This document shows, one piece after another, positions 45,562 through 63,906 of a stretch of DNA of 64,000 nt. This DNA comes from Pseudorasbora parva (taxonomy: Eukaryota > Chordata > Actinopteri > Cypriniformes > Gobionidae). The stretch spans positions 23,363,855-23,427,854 of the forward strand of contig NC_090183.1 of the NCBI RefSeq assembly GCF_024679245.1, written 5' to 3'. The position numbers and the translations under genes were made by a program. The first letter of the stretch is position 1. The number at the start of each line of letters is the position of its first letter. The notes beneath the pieces were generated by a model, which searched no databases, was not told where the DNA came from, and was given only the letters and a program-made list of their open reading frames with translations.

Positions 45562-47131
45562 TGCTGATGGTACTGAACTCTCTTTGACCCAATAATTTTT
45601 TACATGGATCACACAAACAAATTTATTTTGTAAGAATTTTGACATTTTATATACTTCAACTTCAAAATGAACGTGGCTGTCAAACTCAAAAAAACACAAA
45701 TAAAAGTTATACCGTAAAAAACACTGTGAATGTATTCAATACAGCATAGGCATTATATTCCAACTTTTCTGAAGCCATACAATACCTTTGGGTGAGGAAC
45801 AAAATTTAAAGGAAGGAACACGCAGACTTTTTGGGACTTCAGTTTATTCACCATATCTTCAGAGTTAGATAAGTCCATACATCCCATTTTTATATTTTTG
45901 CGTGCCATAGCTCTTTCTGACGCACCCACCGCTAGCCTAGCTTAGCACAAAGACTGGAGGAAAATGGCTCCATCTACCCTACTGCTCAATAAATGACAAA
46001 ATAACGCACAAGGACACAAGCCCTCCAGAAACTTTGAGTTTGACAGCCTTGCGTTATTTACTCACCCCTATTTTGTTTCAAACCTTACATGACTTCCTTT
46101 CTTCTGTGGAACACTAGATTATCTTCCCCTCCAGTAAGCTGCCAACTAAATTAGCACTGCATCTGGATCAATAAGTCAGTAGTTACTTTTACATGGACAT
46201 CTTTTGTTTCAGTCGGAATTAAATCATTCTGATTAAATGAATCCAAACGTAGTGTTTACATGAACTCTAAATAAAGTGATCGGTTTGATGTGCGTGTTTA
46301 TATTTCACAGGCTTTTGACATGAACACACTGGATGAATATATACAGAGTTTCCGGCTGTTTGCACATACTATTCTCCTGCCACAGCTCCTTTTCTTTGTT
46401 TTAAAAAGCAGACTTAATATTTATCTATATCTGGTTCTAATTAGGAGACAAAGAATATGATGTGAGGACTAATGGGACGTTGTCTACTCCACTTCACAGA
46501 CGATGAGTGGAAGGAGAATTTTAGAATAACATGACAGTCATTATGACACTATGTCATTATATCAACAACAACAACAACAAAAACAAAAACACACGTCACA
46601 TGTCATTACTCCATTTTACGTCAATGCACATGCGCAGTAATTTCCAGTTTCGGTTTTCAATCCGATTAAGTGTTTACATGTCCTATTGATTGGATTAGAA
46701 ATGGTCTACACTACCAATACCAATACAATCGAAATGTAATTTGTATCGAGCTCAATCGATTAAGGTGTTTCCATTAAGGCCTTTTAGTCCGATTGAGCCA
46801 TCAATATAATTACTAATGGATTATCTAGTTTCATGTAAACATAGTCAATGAGTCTGAGGACCAGATGAATCCAATTTATGAATGGATTATTGTGATATAA
46901 AAATTAAAAAAAATCTGTTTTATGAAATTGCCTTTACTCATTCTAAAGTAAAAGGCCTTGGCAACCAGCAACCCGGTGCCAGTCTGTCAACAGCAGAGCA
47001 AGTGGAACTGGTTTTTCCCCAAACAAAAGAGGCTATGCGACCTCAGTCCAGGACGTGCAGTTTATTCTAAAAAAAAGAGTCTTATTCAGTATATTCACTT
47101 TTATCACTTAGGAGACAAAAATGCATTTAAT
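45562..47131. other. Intronic sequence with a decayed inverted repeat
   Basis: Contains, at about 46180-46850, words such as TTTACATG and CGATTAA / TCCGATT in both orientations, suggesting an old MITE. A CAA run lies at 46563-46590. No exon was seen. Confidence 0.4.
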
Positions 47132-51144
<4,013 letters not shown>

Positions 51145-51248
51145 CTGTACTGAGCTTGGAAGTGCTCCTGAACGAAACTGTGTCGAGTTCCAGGCTGCTG
51201 TGAATTTGCTGGCCCGGGGCATGGACTCTCCTCCAATTCCAAAGGACC
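51145..51248 (-). CDS. usp43: usp43-like exon A (internal, catalytic domain)
   Basis: Internal coding exon of a ubiquitin-specific protease, which hydrolyses ubiquitin linkages with a papain-like cysteine fold. On the minus strand an AG acceptor precedes 51248 after a pyrimidine-rich run and a GTCAG donor follows 51145. The 104 bp start in phase 0 and encode 34 codons plus AG. The N-terminal half is a low-conservation Glu/Pro-rich linker. The C-terminal half reads SFVQEHFQAQY, a hallmark of the USP31/USP43 group just before the zinc ribbon. The trailing AG joins A-TCA of the exon at 27750-27842 to give Arg-Ser-Ser-Leu. The downstream intron is about 23.3 kb and holds DIRS-B, the L2 and the satellite. 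The true reading frame is not the longest ORF here, so an ORF caller would miss it. The choice of USP43 over USP31 is inferred from the joined sequence. Confidence 0.85.
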
Positions 51249-51879
51249 CTGAGAGGTGCAAGATATTCAGATATTAGAGAAATAATCCATGAATTAACAT
51301 CTAACTGATTCAGATATACCCTGTATTACTTGTTTTCCATTCAGAAACAAATTGTATTGCTATACTACAGAGCTAGTGATAAAAAACACATCAACATTGA
51401 TAAAAATTTATTTGAAATATAATTCAGAATGTTTAGGGTTTTATGTCTGTTCGGTGTTTTGGGCCTAGATTTCTTTTGACTTTCATCTTATGTGTAGATT
51501 TCACTTTTACCGTTCATTTATTTATCCCTTTATACTGCAAACTTAAAATTACATTCTAGAAAAGTGTGTGACTGTGTTGCAACAGTTTGGGATCCAGTTT
51601 GGTCCTTTCTGTACCAACAGGACAATGTCCCTGTGAGGGTCCATAAAGAAATGATTTACTGAGTGTGGATTTATTGAGAACTTAACTGGCCAGCACAAAG
51701 CCCAGACCTGAACCCCTTTTGCACACCTTTCAAGAATTGAGCATGAATTGTAAAGCCAAATATGAGCCAGACCCGATTATCCAACATACAAATGCTGCGG
51801 TTGGCCTAAAGCACGGTTCAGATAGTTTTCTAAATTATTTTGAGTTACAGTTATCAAGCCCTTAATTTATTAATTAAAA
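51249..51879. other. Intronic sequence with Tc1-like transposase remnant
   Basis: Upstream intron of usp43 exon A. The text ACCAACAGGACAATGTCCCTG...GGCCAGCACAAAGCCCAGACC (about 51614-51712, plus) resembles a decayed QQDN.P / P.SPDLNP Tc1-type DDE segment. It is too short for a firm call. Confidence 0.45.
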
Positions 51880-52129
51880 GTTATTTTTCTATCCTGCTTC
51901 CTTTACAAATTTGCAGGGACCAATCACAAACTGACTTATCCACCTGGCAGTATGACATACAGGCACTATTGGCGGGTTTAACACAATGACAGAAGATATG
52001 GAACGTTGGTCTGATTGGTTGAAGGACTATCCAGTTGTGTACTGAGTCATTTGTCCTATGTCCGTTGATCACGCCTCTTGCGCAGTAGAAAATACAGAGC
52101 AGACTCCCCAGACCAATGTTCAATCTTAA

Positions 52130-53483
52130 AGGGCACCTTTATTATGCCATTTTTACAAGATGTAATACAAGTCTCAGGTGTCCCCATAGTGTGCCTGAGA
52201 AGTTTCAGATCAAAATTCCTAACAGATCATTTAAAATACAATTTTGAAAATGGCAATTTTGGGGCTGAAGAAAAATGAGCTATTCTGTGTGTGGCTCCTT
52301 TAATGCAAATGAGCTGCTGCTCCCCACCCAAGAGGGCGGAGCCTACACATCTCATCTCATTCACAGCAGTGAACATGCATGAAAACTGAAACATGATATC
52401 TGTTTGTTATAATGATCATCTCTATCACAGACATGTTCATGTGACATTACAGTTCTTCATCATCATGAAATATTATCATCTGCATGCATTCTAAAGCCTT
52501 ATCAACTTAAACACATACACATGCTCCTGTCGCATGCGCACAGAGCTGGATGTCAGCACTTCTGTGAGTAGTCTATTAAACTAGACTAGTTCTCTTGCAT
52601 GTGTTATTGCGATTAAACTGTCAAATGCTCACAAGTTGAAGTCAGAAAAAGCGTTTGAGCATTCAGCGTTTGAGCAAGTTGCTTGTCAATCATGTCATAT
52701 CTGCGTTACCCTCGGTTGTATTCTGCAGAAGCGCTTTTCTCTTAGCAGTGTGAACGTCACAGCAGCGCCGAGCGAACCCACAGAGTAACGTCATAACATA
52801 ATTTTAAACAAACTTAAATGTATCCAATATGACTAACAGAGCTGCTTTACCTTATAATCATGACCGGAAAAAGTGGAAGTGCGCGCTCCCATTGTGTCCT
52901 GTGTGACTGTGTCCTGTACCGTCATAATAAAAGTCCCGGTACTCGCGAGCCGTGTGTTTGTATAACAATCACTCCAGCAGCCATGCTCAGCTCCACAACA
53001 TTCGGTCCTGCTCTGCTTTACACTACAGTAACATTAATAACCGCATCCATGAACATGATTTCTGCCTGAGTCCTATTTTCCACCGGCTGTGAGGTGAAGA
53101 CCACATGTCCCAAGATACTGCGCTCACACTTGGCGTCATCAAACTACGCCTTTGTTTAGAATAAGCGCCCTCCAGTGGATGGAAAGTTGCATAGTGCACC
53201 TTTAATGCTCTGGCAGACTGTGAACAGCTCAGCTACAGCTCTCTGAGGGAGGGGGTCTGTGCTAGTATATCAGTGTCCATCAACAGGTGTGGGCGGGGCC
53301 TATGCAGTGCAACGTCACACTGCAGGAAACGGCTTGTTCTGAGACACTGCTTATGATTTATGGGGATTTAAAAAAAGGAGTGGGTGAATTTTTACCATTG
53401 TAGGGTGGTTGTGCACACACACTGCCAACACACATTAGTGTTCAAACACCTTATAAAAGTGAATTTTGCATAATAGGTGCCCT
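52130..53483. mobile_element. 1354-bp piggyBac-like non-autonomous element
   Basis: TTAA on both sides (52126-52129, 53484-53487). Termini AGGGCACCTTTATTATGC and, mirrored, AGGGCACCTATTATGC. No transposase ORF. The interior has CpG-rich patches and a second transposon end (see next entry). TTAA duplication with short TIRs is the piggyBac signature. Confidence 0.88.
52800..53208 (-). mobile_element. MITE nested inside the piggyBac-like element
   Basis: On the minus strand it begins TTAAAGGTGCACTATGCAAC (53208 downward), the terminus type seen at 38371 and 14155, followed by CCACTGGAGGGCGCTTATTC. The far end is not resolved; 52800 is approximate. Confidence 0.5.
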
Positions 53484-53540
53484 TTAAAAGATTGAGCTTG
53501 GTCTGGTGATTGCCAGATAAATTAAAAATCACTATCCAAA

Positions 53541-53665
53541 TTAAAAGGGATAGTTCACCCAAGAATGAAAATACTGTCATTATTTACTCACAGCCAAGTT
53601 GTTCCAAACCTTTATGAATGTCTTTCTTCGGCTGAACACAAAGGAAGATATTTGGAAGAAGTACT
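53541..53665. mobile_element. TTAA-type MITE fragment
   Basis: TTAAAAGGGATAGTTCACCC, followed by AAGAATGAAAATACTGTCAT, the same family as 60435-60738, which is complete. Confidence 0.6.
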
Positions 53666-56229
<2,564 letters not shown>

Positions 56230-56640
56230 GTATGATAGCGTTGAATATTTGTTTTTATGGAATACGGGAAGAAGCTTTTGATATCAGTCTTTTTATATCA
56301 ATGATTGAGGGCTATGAACTGTAGCACTGAGATCGTTATTGAGATTAATGGTGGTTTGGGTGCTCTGTTCAAAGTTCAGAGGGGAGTTAGGCAGGGGTGT
56401 CCTATGTCTGGTATGCTGTATTCCCTTAGAACCTTTACTTCAAAAGTTAAAATTTCGTTTAAAAAGTCCTTTTCCCTGGTCAGCTCTTTATATCCTTCCG
56501 CCTATGCTAATGACGTTATTCCCAAAACATGGGATGAAACAACCCAGCATTTTTCAGAATGCAAGTTAGATTTTTTTTTTTTTTAATGATTTTAACCATT
56601 TCCTATGCTAAAGTCAATTAAGGGCAAAGTAAGCTTTATT
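56230..56640 (+). pseudogene. L1/Tx1-type LINE reverse transcriptase fragment
   Basis: The plus strand reads EINGGLGALFKVQRGVRQGC followed by PMSGMLYSL, the RT motif B region (RG.RQGCP.S) of L1/Tx1 LINEs. Further on is LVSSLYPSAYANDVI, which matches the Y-A-D-D box with Asn replacing the first Asp. Frame breaks occur on both sides and no endonuclease is present. It is a dead fragment. Confidence 0.75.
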
Positions 56641-56749
56641 AGTAGGAGAATGTAGTGGTGATCTTTCCACACACCTCTGTAAAGGAATGAAATACCAGTT
56701 TGGAGAAGGAGATCAGACACAGAGGACCAGTGACCCAAAGGAGACAGGT

Positions 56750-57288
56750 GCTGCGTTCCACTCCACTTTAAGACACGCACTTGCGAACTTCCCTAAGCGC
56801 TTCCCCTTGGGGGAATCCCCGCCACCATTTTGAAGTGCGTTCCAATTTGTGAAGTGGATAAGGGAAGTTTATATAGACAGACCCTTGCTCCCTCGATTTT
56901 GACCGAAGGAGCGAGTCTACTTCATATGTACACTTCAGGCAGCTTCATATACCACAATGCAACGCGATTGTGACGTCATCACATATCGTGTTTAATTTAC
57001 CCCACCACAAACAACTCTATGATATTTTTAAAAACATTTAACATATCCATATACATATAGAATGCTGCATTAAACAATTTCGTAAAGGAAAAAAATTAAT
57101 AATAAATCAACTCCATAGTGGATTCCAAGGGATCAAGGGGTTAGGGCGTTCCAGTTCAGTCCATTGCAAAGGTTCCGCCAGTAGTGGGCACTCATGCAAC
57201 GTAAGAAATGACGCACATCCGAGTGAACGAGACGGAGGGAAGTTCACGCGTGAAGGGCCTAGTAAAAACGAACTGGAACACAGCAACG
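56750..57288. mobile_element. MITE with TGCTGCGTTCCA ends inserted in LINE-derived sequence
   Basis: TGCTGCGTTCCACTCC at the left is mirrored by ACTGGAACACAGCA at the right. CpG-bearing text with GAAGTGCGTTCCAATTTG and GGGAAGTTCACGCGTGAAGG. Flanking words CAAAGGAGACAGG and GGAGGAACAGG may be LINE text split by it. Confidence 0.6.
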
Positions 57289-57387
57289 GAGGAACAGGAG
57301 ATTCAATGGAGAAATGGACTCTTTGCAGTCAACAGGTAGGTACAATCAGGTTCGGTGAGTCCTTACTAGTGAACAAGACCAGACAAT

Positions 57388-57507
57388 GGGTGTGTCTCAG
57401 TCAGCTCCCTAGTTCAGTCAGGCCACTGATCAGAAAATAAGTCAAGGGGATAATTCCCTGGCCAGCACCCTGACTACTGAACTAGGGAGCTGACTGATGC
57501 ACACCCA
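57388..57507. mobile_element. 120-bp palindromic MITE
   Basis: GGTGTGTCTCAGTCAGCTCC...CTAGTTCAGT at the left; ACTGAACTAGGGAGCTGACT...GATGCACACC at the right, complementary over about 30 bp. AAT flanks are possible target repeats. Confidence 0.8.
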
Positions 57508-58439
57508 ATGTTAGAGCAGGTTGATGAAGGTGCAGATGAGGTGCATGTGTGTGTGATTGTGAATTGCATGCAGGTGAGGGCCAGGGAGGATGATGGGAAA
57601 TGTAGTGATGAGGTGGTGACTCGCTGGGTGACCGTGACAGGAAGGTGTTTAAAGTTCGTATACAGCAGAGGAGCCACTTACAGTCTCCAATATATCCAGA
57701 GATTATTAATGGGCCATGTTTCACGTGTGTGGAGCATTAAGCATTTTAAGAGTGGGTAATATGGGAATGGATTTAACATTGTTTTGAATGGAACATACAA
57801 GATTGGGTTTTGTTTGTAGACTCGTTTGGGTTTTATTTTGTCTTTTAAAACCTCGTTGGATGGAATCAGCAACCTCTGTATTGGTTGTTGGAAGAACCAC
57901 TTGTGTTTGGAGCTCAATTTGATGTTTCTGGAAAAGCTTTTCCTGGCCAAACAGACTTTTTAAGTAAAAAAAAAACTAAACAAACAAAAAAAACACATAA
58001 ATGATTCAGGATATGATTTACAGAGACCTGAAAAGGTTGCTACTCTTTTAGGAGTTCAATCAATACATTTTGCTACAAAGTTTCTTGATAAACTAACTAT
58101 GATTTTAATTGTTGAAGAGAAGACATTAGAAGAGTTTAGTGCTGTGACTTTAATGGCTGACAGAGAGTTAAGATCTTTTCCCAGATATTGAAATTTCAGC
58201 TGCTATAGATGGGTCCTCTTTTACTAGCCCCCTGTTGAACTTGGGAGTTAATGAGCATATTGATTTTTGTAATGAACGTATAGATTTGTGTACAGTAGAA
58301 AGAAAAATATTAATGCATTGTAAAAGTTAGTCATCAGCGTGAATTAAATATTAAAACAGAGTATGGAGGGAAACTAAGCCTGTTTGGCGAGCACTTAATA
58401 AACCACAATTAAAACCATAAAAATGTTGATACTTTTTTT
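57508..58439 (+). other. Possible LINE-derived remnant
   Basis: Plus-strand composition and position suggest a continuation of the L1/Tx1 fragment, but no domain was identified. There are many stops. Confidence 0.3.

Positions 58440-58500
<61 letters not shown>
58440..58500. repeat. (TAT)n microsatellite, ~60 bp
   Basis: Pure ATT/TAT trinucleotides. Confidence 0.97.
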
Positions 58501-60434
58501 CAGGCGAACTAATGAATATGATAAATGCTTTTGAAATTCAGTGGTGTTGTGATAATGCTCTGTGTTCAGTTATTGGTGAAGAAATTGTTTTGAAAGAGTT
58601 TATGTAAATATGTAATTTATTCCTTTTTTGTGTAAAGTGATGTAAATATTGGAAGAACGATTGTTTTTTATAAAGGGATTGTAAATCTTAAATCTCTCTT
58701 TCGCTCAATATATATATATACATATATTTTTTTACCAAATGGAGAAATATGCTAGATATAACTTGATAATGTTGCTTGATAGTGACGGTCTAAAGTAGCA
58801 TTGTCTTGTTTGTAGAAGAAAAAAAGAAAAAGAAAAAACTACCAGTATTCACCAGGAAAACACACCACAGAGGAGTGCAGTGCACAGTCAGACATATAAC
58901 AGTCACCTGATGATGTCTGGAGAACATTGCTACACATTACCATCACATTATCTAGTTTCCATCTCTGGGAGCAGTAACTGCAGAACTCAAAATGATTAAA
59001 CATATTTTATTACCTAACTTAACCCAAATTCAACACATTTCAAAAGGACAGACAAAGTTGCACAAATAGAGTGAGTGACAATTTGTTGTTAAAGAAACCT
59101 CAGATGACCCTATGCTAGAAAAAAATACAAGACCATGTTTTCATAACACTAATATAAAAAGTGCAGCTTATGTCTACCCATATATATTTGTCTCATAACA
59201 GAACTTGGAATGGGGTTTGAATTAGTTATTGCCTTTTAAGAGATATGAGGTCAAACAGATACCCATCACCAGCATCAGCAAAACAATAGAAACTGCTAGA
59301 CCACACAGATGCTTATGGGTATTAGATATCAGAATGTTTCATTCAGCAGACAAACTCCAGCCCAAGGACTCGCCCTTGCAGAGGAACTGCTGCTGTTAAC
59401 AATGCCTGTCCTCCGAATTATTCACTGCAGAGCCACTAAAGATGCACACAAATGTGTCTATTGAACATCACTGTCTTCTGTCAATCTTTTTTTTTTAAAT
59501 ACAGTTCAGTTAGGAACATGTCTCTTATATAAAAAAAGCTGTTGTCACCCTGTAGTCAATTTTATACCTGAAACACATCTTTAATCACCAAAATTACATA
59601 TTTAAACATTTTTTTAAGAGTCCTAATTTTTAAAATAGCTTTAATATAACTCACCAATTTAGTATAAGAAAACCACAAATATGCAAATTAGCCCCACACA
59701 ATCACACAAGCTCAGAATACCAACTTTGCTGTAGTAAACACTTCACAATGACAGTGATTCAGAAGAACGAGTGGAAGCTCAACAACAAGTCGATGCATCA
59801 GAATGGTAATGCACTTAATGTATAGTTCTTTACGTCAGACATATAACTATAACTCATTTGATTAGCCTTTTGCTTGACTATGTTCTCAAACAGCTAATAA
59901 CGTGTCACTAATGTTACACAAACCATGTTCCCGTTCGCCATCTCAGCATCAGGCAGCTGCCTTCTAAAAGTCAGCATCCTTAGAAACACTTCAAACAACT
60001 TAGAACGTCAGTGGATAAAGGCATATTCATCATAACATTGTAATATGCATTGTATTCATAATTCACCCGCTAAATTGCTAAATGTAGCTTAGCTGATTTT
60101 TCTCATCAACAGAAAAATATACCAGGATAGCCTGGCTTCTCTTGCTTCGCAGCATAGCTTAGCATGATATGCTATGCTCGCCCGCACATTGAAGTGATTG
60201 GTTACAGGTATTTTTGACGTGGAGAATAAATGCGATTTAAAACTGTTACTTTGGTAAACTGCAGTTTTAAGGAGAAAACACTCAATGTTGACTTTCCATT
60301 TGAATTTGCACATGGCTTGTCGAAAGCATATTAAAAACACCTTATATAAACAACATTTAAAACTATTTTCACCACAGGGGGTCGTTAATGTTATAAACTC
60401 AAGGATTCAGGTTTGCAGTTTGTAAATGTTGCTG
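58501..60434. other. Intronic sequence
   Basis: AT-rich; no exon or clear repeat found. Confidence 0.5.
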
Positions 60435-60738
60435 TTAAAGGGATAATTCGCCACTAAATGAAAATTCTGTCATCATTTACTCACCCTCAAGTTGTTCCAA
60501 ACGTATGTAAATGTATTTCTTTTGCTGAACACAAAAGACGATATTTTGAAAAACATGGGGAACCAAACACCCACTGACTGCCATAGTAACTGTTTGGTTA
60601 CTGACATTCTTTAAAATATCTTCATTTGTGTTAGGTAGAAAAAAGAAATTCAAACTGTTTTGCAACAATAAGTGTGAGTAAATGCTGAAACATTATTATT
60701 ATTATTTTTTTTTTGGGGGGGGTGAACTATCCCTTTAA
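60435..60738. mobile_element. Complete TTAA MITE, 304 bp
   Basis: TTAAAGGGATAATTCGCC at the left and GGTGAACTATCCCTTTAA at the right. Internal mirrored words AACACAAAAGACGATATTTT and AAAATATCTTCATTTGTGTT make most of it one hairpin. It serves as the reference for the fragments at 4751, 14589, 16990, 26830 and 53541. Confidence 0.88.
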
Positions 60739-61633
60739 AGAAGCGTGAGTGAAGAGCTATGAGCTATTAAGTGGGGAAAGAGGCCAAAGGTAGTGATGAA
60801 AGAATTGTGAGGAAATTGAAGAAGAGATAATAATGTGATAATGCTTTAAGTGTGTAAAATAAGTTATATTTAAATATATTTAAAACCTGAAAATGATATT
60901 TCCACGCAGCATAAATGTTTCACATCCCTACTACATCTTCTGAAAGTGAACAGTTGTGTATTACACAAAATGCAAGTGTCATTTTAACATCAGTTTATAA
61001 TCAGCAGGGTTTGGGGTTTCAGGTAAGATATTGGGTTAAACAATAGAAAATGAACAAAAGAAAATAAATAATGCAAATGTAAAAATCAAACACATCTTTG
61101 AATTAAATATACACTGATTCTTATTAAAGCTTAAAAATGTATTTTGAGCAAGTGACTGATTTTCTCTTTATCTATTGTTATTTGTTATTATTTTTAAGCA
61201 CACGGATACAGGTTTATTAGACTGCTGTCACTTTAAGAGACATTTCTTCACTTCTTCACTTTAAGAGTCACTGCACAGATCTGTTAAACGCATGCTTTCT
61301 TTTTCAACTGTTTAGTCCACTTAAGACATAACTTACTGTGTTTATGTAAATACTCGGCAAGACTGGCCTTTTGATATGATTTTGTGTGGATTTGGAAATA
61401 TAAGCTGAGGATGAGAGCTAAAATCAGGACCAGTTCGGTTATAGTGTCTAATAACATTAAGCATGTCACACGCATGTAACAGTCATGTGTTCAATCTCTG
61501 CTGTCTGAGTCAACCTAAGACTTTTTGTAATCTTTTGAAGTATAAAAAAATCATTCAGTTATCGCAAGCCACTGTAATATGCATAGAAAATGCCTTGCGC
61601 AATATGTCCATTTCTCATGTCAAATCCTGTATT
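60739..61633. other. Intronic sequence
   Basis: The first ~100 bp (GAAGAGCTATGAG, GAATTGTGAGGAAATTGAAG) resemble the purine-rich minisatellite at 63085-63900. The rest is AT-rich with nothing recognised. Confidence 0.45.
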
Positions 61634-63065
61634 TACAGTGTATCTGGAAAGTATTCACAGCGCTTCACTTTTCCTACATTTTGTTATGTTACAGCCTTAT
61701 TTCAAAATAGATTAAATTCATATTTTTCTTAATTCTACAAACAATACCCCATAATGACCATTTGAAAGAAGTTTATTTGAAATCTTTGCAAATCTATTTT
61801 AAATACTTAAAATACTTACATAAGTATTCAGAGCCTTTGCTCAATAATTTGTTGAAGCACCTTTGGCACCAATTACAGCCTCAAGTCTTTTTGAGTATGA
61901 ATCTACAATCTTGGCATATCTATTTTTAGGCAGTTTCTCCCATTCTTTTTTGCAAGACATTTCAAGCTCCATCAGGTTGAATGGGGAGCATCGGTGCACA
62001 GCCCTTTTCAGATCTCTTCAGAGATGTTCAATCAAGTTAAAATCTGGGCTCTGGCTGGGCCGCTGAAGGACATTTACAGAGTTGTCCTGTAGCCACTCCT
62101 TTGTTATCTTGGCTGTATGCTTAGGGTCGTTGTCCTGTTGGAAGAGGAACCTTCGCCCTGATCTGAGGTCCAGAGTGCTCTGAAGCAGATTTCCATCAAT
62201 GATGTCTCTGTACATTGCTGCATTTATCTTTCCCTAGATTCTGACTAGTCTCCCAGTTCCTGCCGCTGAAAAACATCCACACATCATGATGCTGCCACCA
62301 CCATGCTTCACTGTTGGGATGGTATTGGCCAGGTGATGGGCAGGTTTCCTCCAGACATGAGGAAACATCATTCAGGCCAAAGAGTTCAATCTTCGTTTCA
62401 TCAGACCAGATGATTTTGTTGAGAGCCCTTCAGGTGCTTTTTGGCAAACTTCAGGTGGCCTTTTACTGAGGAGTGGCTTCTGTCTGGCCACTCTACCAAA
62501 CAGGCCTGATTGCTGGAATGCTGCAAAGATGGTTGTTCTTCTGGAACGTTCTCCTTTCTCCTCAGAGAAATGCTGGAGCTTTTTCAGAGTGACCACCTCT
62601 TGGTTACCTCCCTGACTAAGGCCCTTCTCCCCGATTGCTCAGTTTGGCCGGGTGGCCAGCTCAAGGGAAACTCCTGGTGGTTCCATACTTTCAATTATGG
62701 ATGATGGAGGCCTCTGTGCTCATTGGGACCTTCAATGCTGCAAAACAATTTCTGTACTCTTCCCTAGATCTGTGTCTACAGACAAGTACAGACAAATACA
62801 GGAAACAGGATGCACCTGAGCTTAATTTTAAGTGTAATGGCAAAGGCTGTGAATACTTATGTACATGTGATTTAAAAAAATGTTTGTTTTTTTTAAATAA
62901 ATTTGCAAAGATTTCAAACTAACTTATTTCATGTTGTCATTATGGGGTATTGTTTGTAGAATTGAGGAAAACAAATCATTAATTTAATCTATTTTGGAAT
63001 AAGGCTGTAACTTAACAAAATGTAGAAAAAGTGAAGCGGTGTGAATACTTTCCGGATGCTCTGTA
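61634..63065 (-). mobile_element. Tc1-like transposon 2 with ~210-bp TIRs
   Basis: TA-flanked. The left TIR TACAGTGTATCTGGAAAGTA (61634 on) and the mirrored right TIR TACAGAGCATCCGGAAAGTA (from 63065 down) stay alignable for about 210 bp, both passing through ACAATACCCCATAATGAC. The length of 1432 bp is normal for Tc1. The minus-strand transposase is broken. Confidence 0.92.
61844..62650 (-). pseudogene. Tc1-like transposase pseudogene 2
   Basis: Recognisable minus-strand pieces: VTLKKLQHFSEEKGERSRRT and QQSGLFGRVARQKPLLSKR (DNA-binding linker, about 62440-62596), then RFLFQQDNDPKHTAKITKEW and PSQSPDFNLIEHL (catalytic core, about 62025-62140). Next comes RDLKRAVHRCSPFN...EWEKLP and a C-terminus KRLEAVIGAKGASTNY. 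The invariant Trp after IEHL is a TGA stop, and the N-terminal and core pieces lie in different frames. It is no longer functional. Confidence 0.88.
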
Positions 63066-63084
63066 TATCATGCAGCCCTAGTAG

Positions 63085-63900
63085 TCCATGGTAAGAGATG
63101 AGAAGTGCTAATAGAAAGTGAGGGCAGAGTTGTGAGGGGTTGTTACAAATTGAGGACGATTTGTGCAGAAGCACAAAGGAAAAGCTTTGAAGAAGTAGGG
63201 GAAGATTTATAAAGAAGAGAGGGAAGAGCTATACAAAAAAAGTTACAGAAGGACTATGAGGAAGAGAAAACCGGGTTAAGAATAAGTGACGAAGAAGCTA
63301 TGAAAAAGTTGGGTAAGAGTGTGAGGAAGTGGAAGAAAATCTGTAAGGGAATGAATGATGAGTTGTGAACATGTGAAGCCAGAGAGAGAAAGAAGAGAGG
63401 AAGAAGTTGTGAGGAAGTGAAGGCAGACCTGAGAGAAAGTGAAGGATAATTGTGGGAGAAAAGGTGTGGGGAAGAAACAGAAGAATTTTGAAGGTGAGAG
63501 ATAATAGTTTAAGGAAGGAGCTATGAAGAAATTAGGCATGAGTTAAGAGGAGGTGGTGGATGATTACAGAACTGTGGCAAGAGCTCAAAGGAAGTAAAGG
63601 AAGGTATGAGGAACTGTATGAAGTGTTATGAAGCAGTAAAGGAAGGGTAGTGGGAGAATTGGGATCGATTTCCAGAGAGGGTTAGCGCATTAAGATAGTA
63701 GGGCTGAGTGGAAGTACCCTTACTTTGAGGGGGCAGAGTTGTGAGGAAGTGGTGCAAGGCAAATGGGAACAGTGGGAAGAGATAGAAGGGTTGTGATGGA
63801 GTAAGGGAAGAGTTATGAGGAAGTGAGAGCAGAATTGTAAAGAGAAGAAGGAAGAGCCATGATGAATTGAGGAAACGCCTATAGGAAGTGCTAATAGATG
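63085..63900. repeat. Purine-rich degenerate minisatellite
   Basis: Dozens of variants of GGAAGAGTTGTGAGGAAGTG with a period near 20-40 bp and strong A+G strand bias throughout. Not homogenised. Confidence 0.75.
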
Positions 63901-63906
63901 GTTGAT

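Larger units (their letters stand above)
51880..53535. mobile_element. Repeat family Y, copy 2, interrupted
   Basis: Same family as 20368-20713. Left piece 51880-52129, right piece 53484-53535 (AAGATTGAGCTTGGTCTGGTGATTG, read in parts). The interruption is the TTAA element below; it lies exactly at the TTAA that is uninterrupted in copy 1 (about 20677). Confidence 0.75.
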
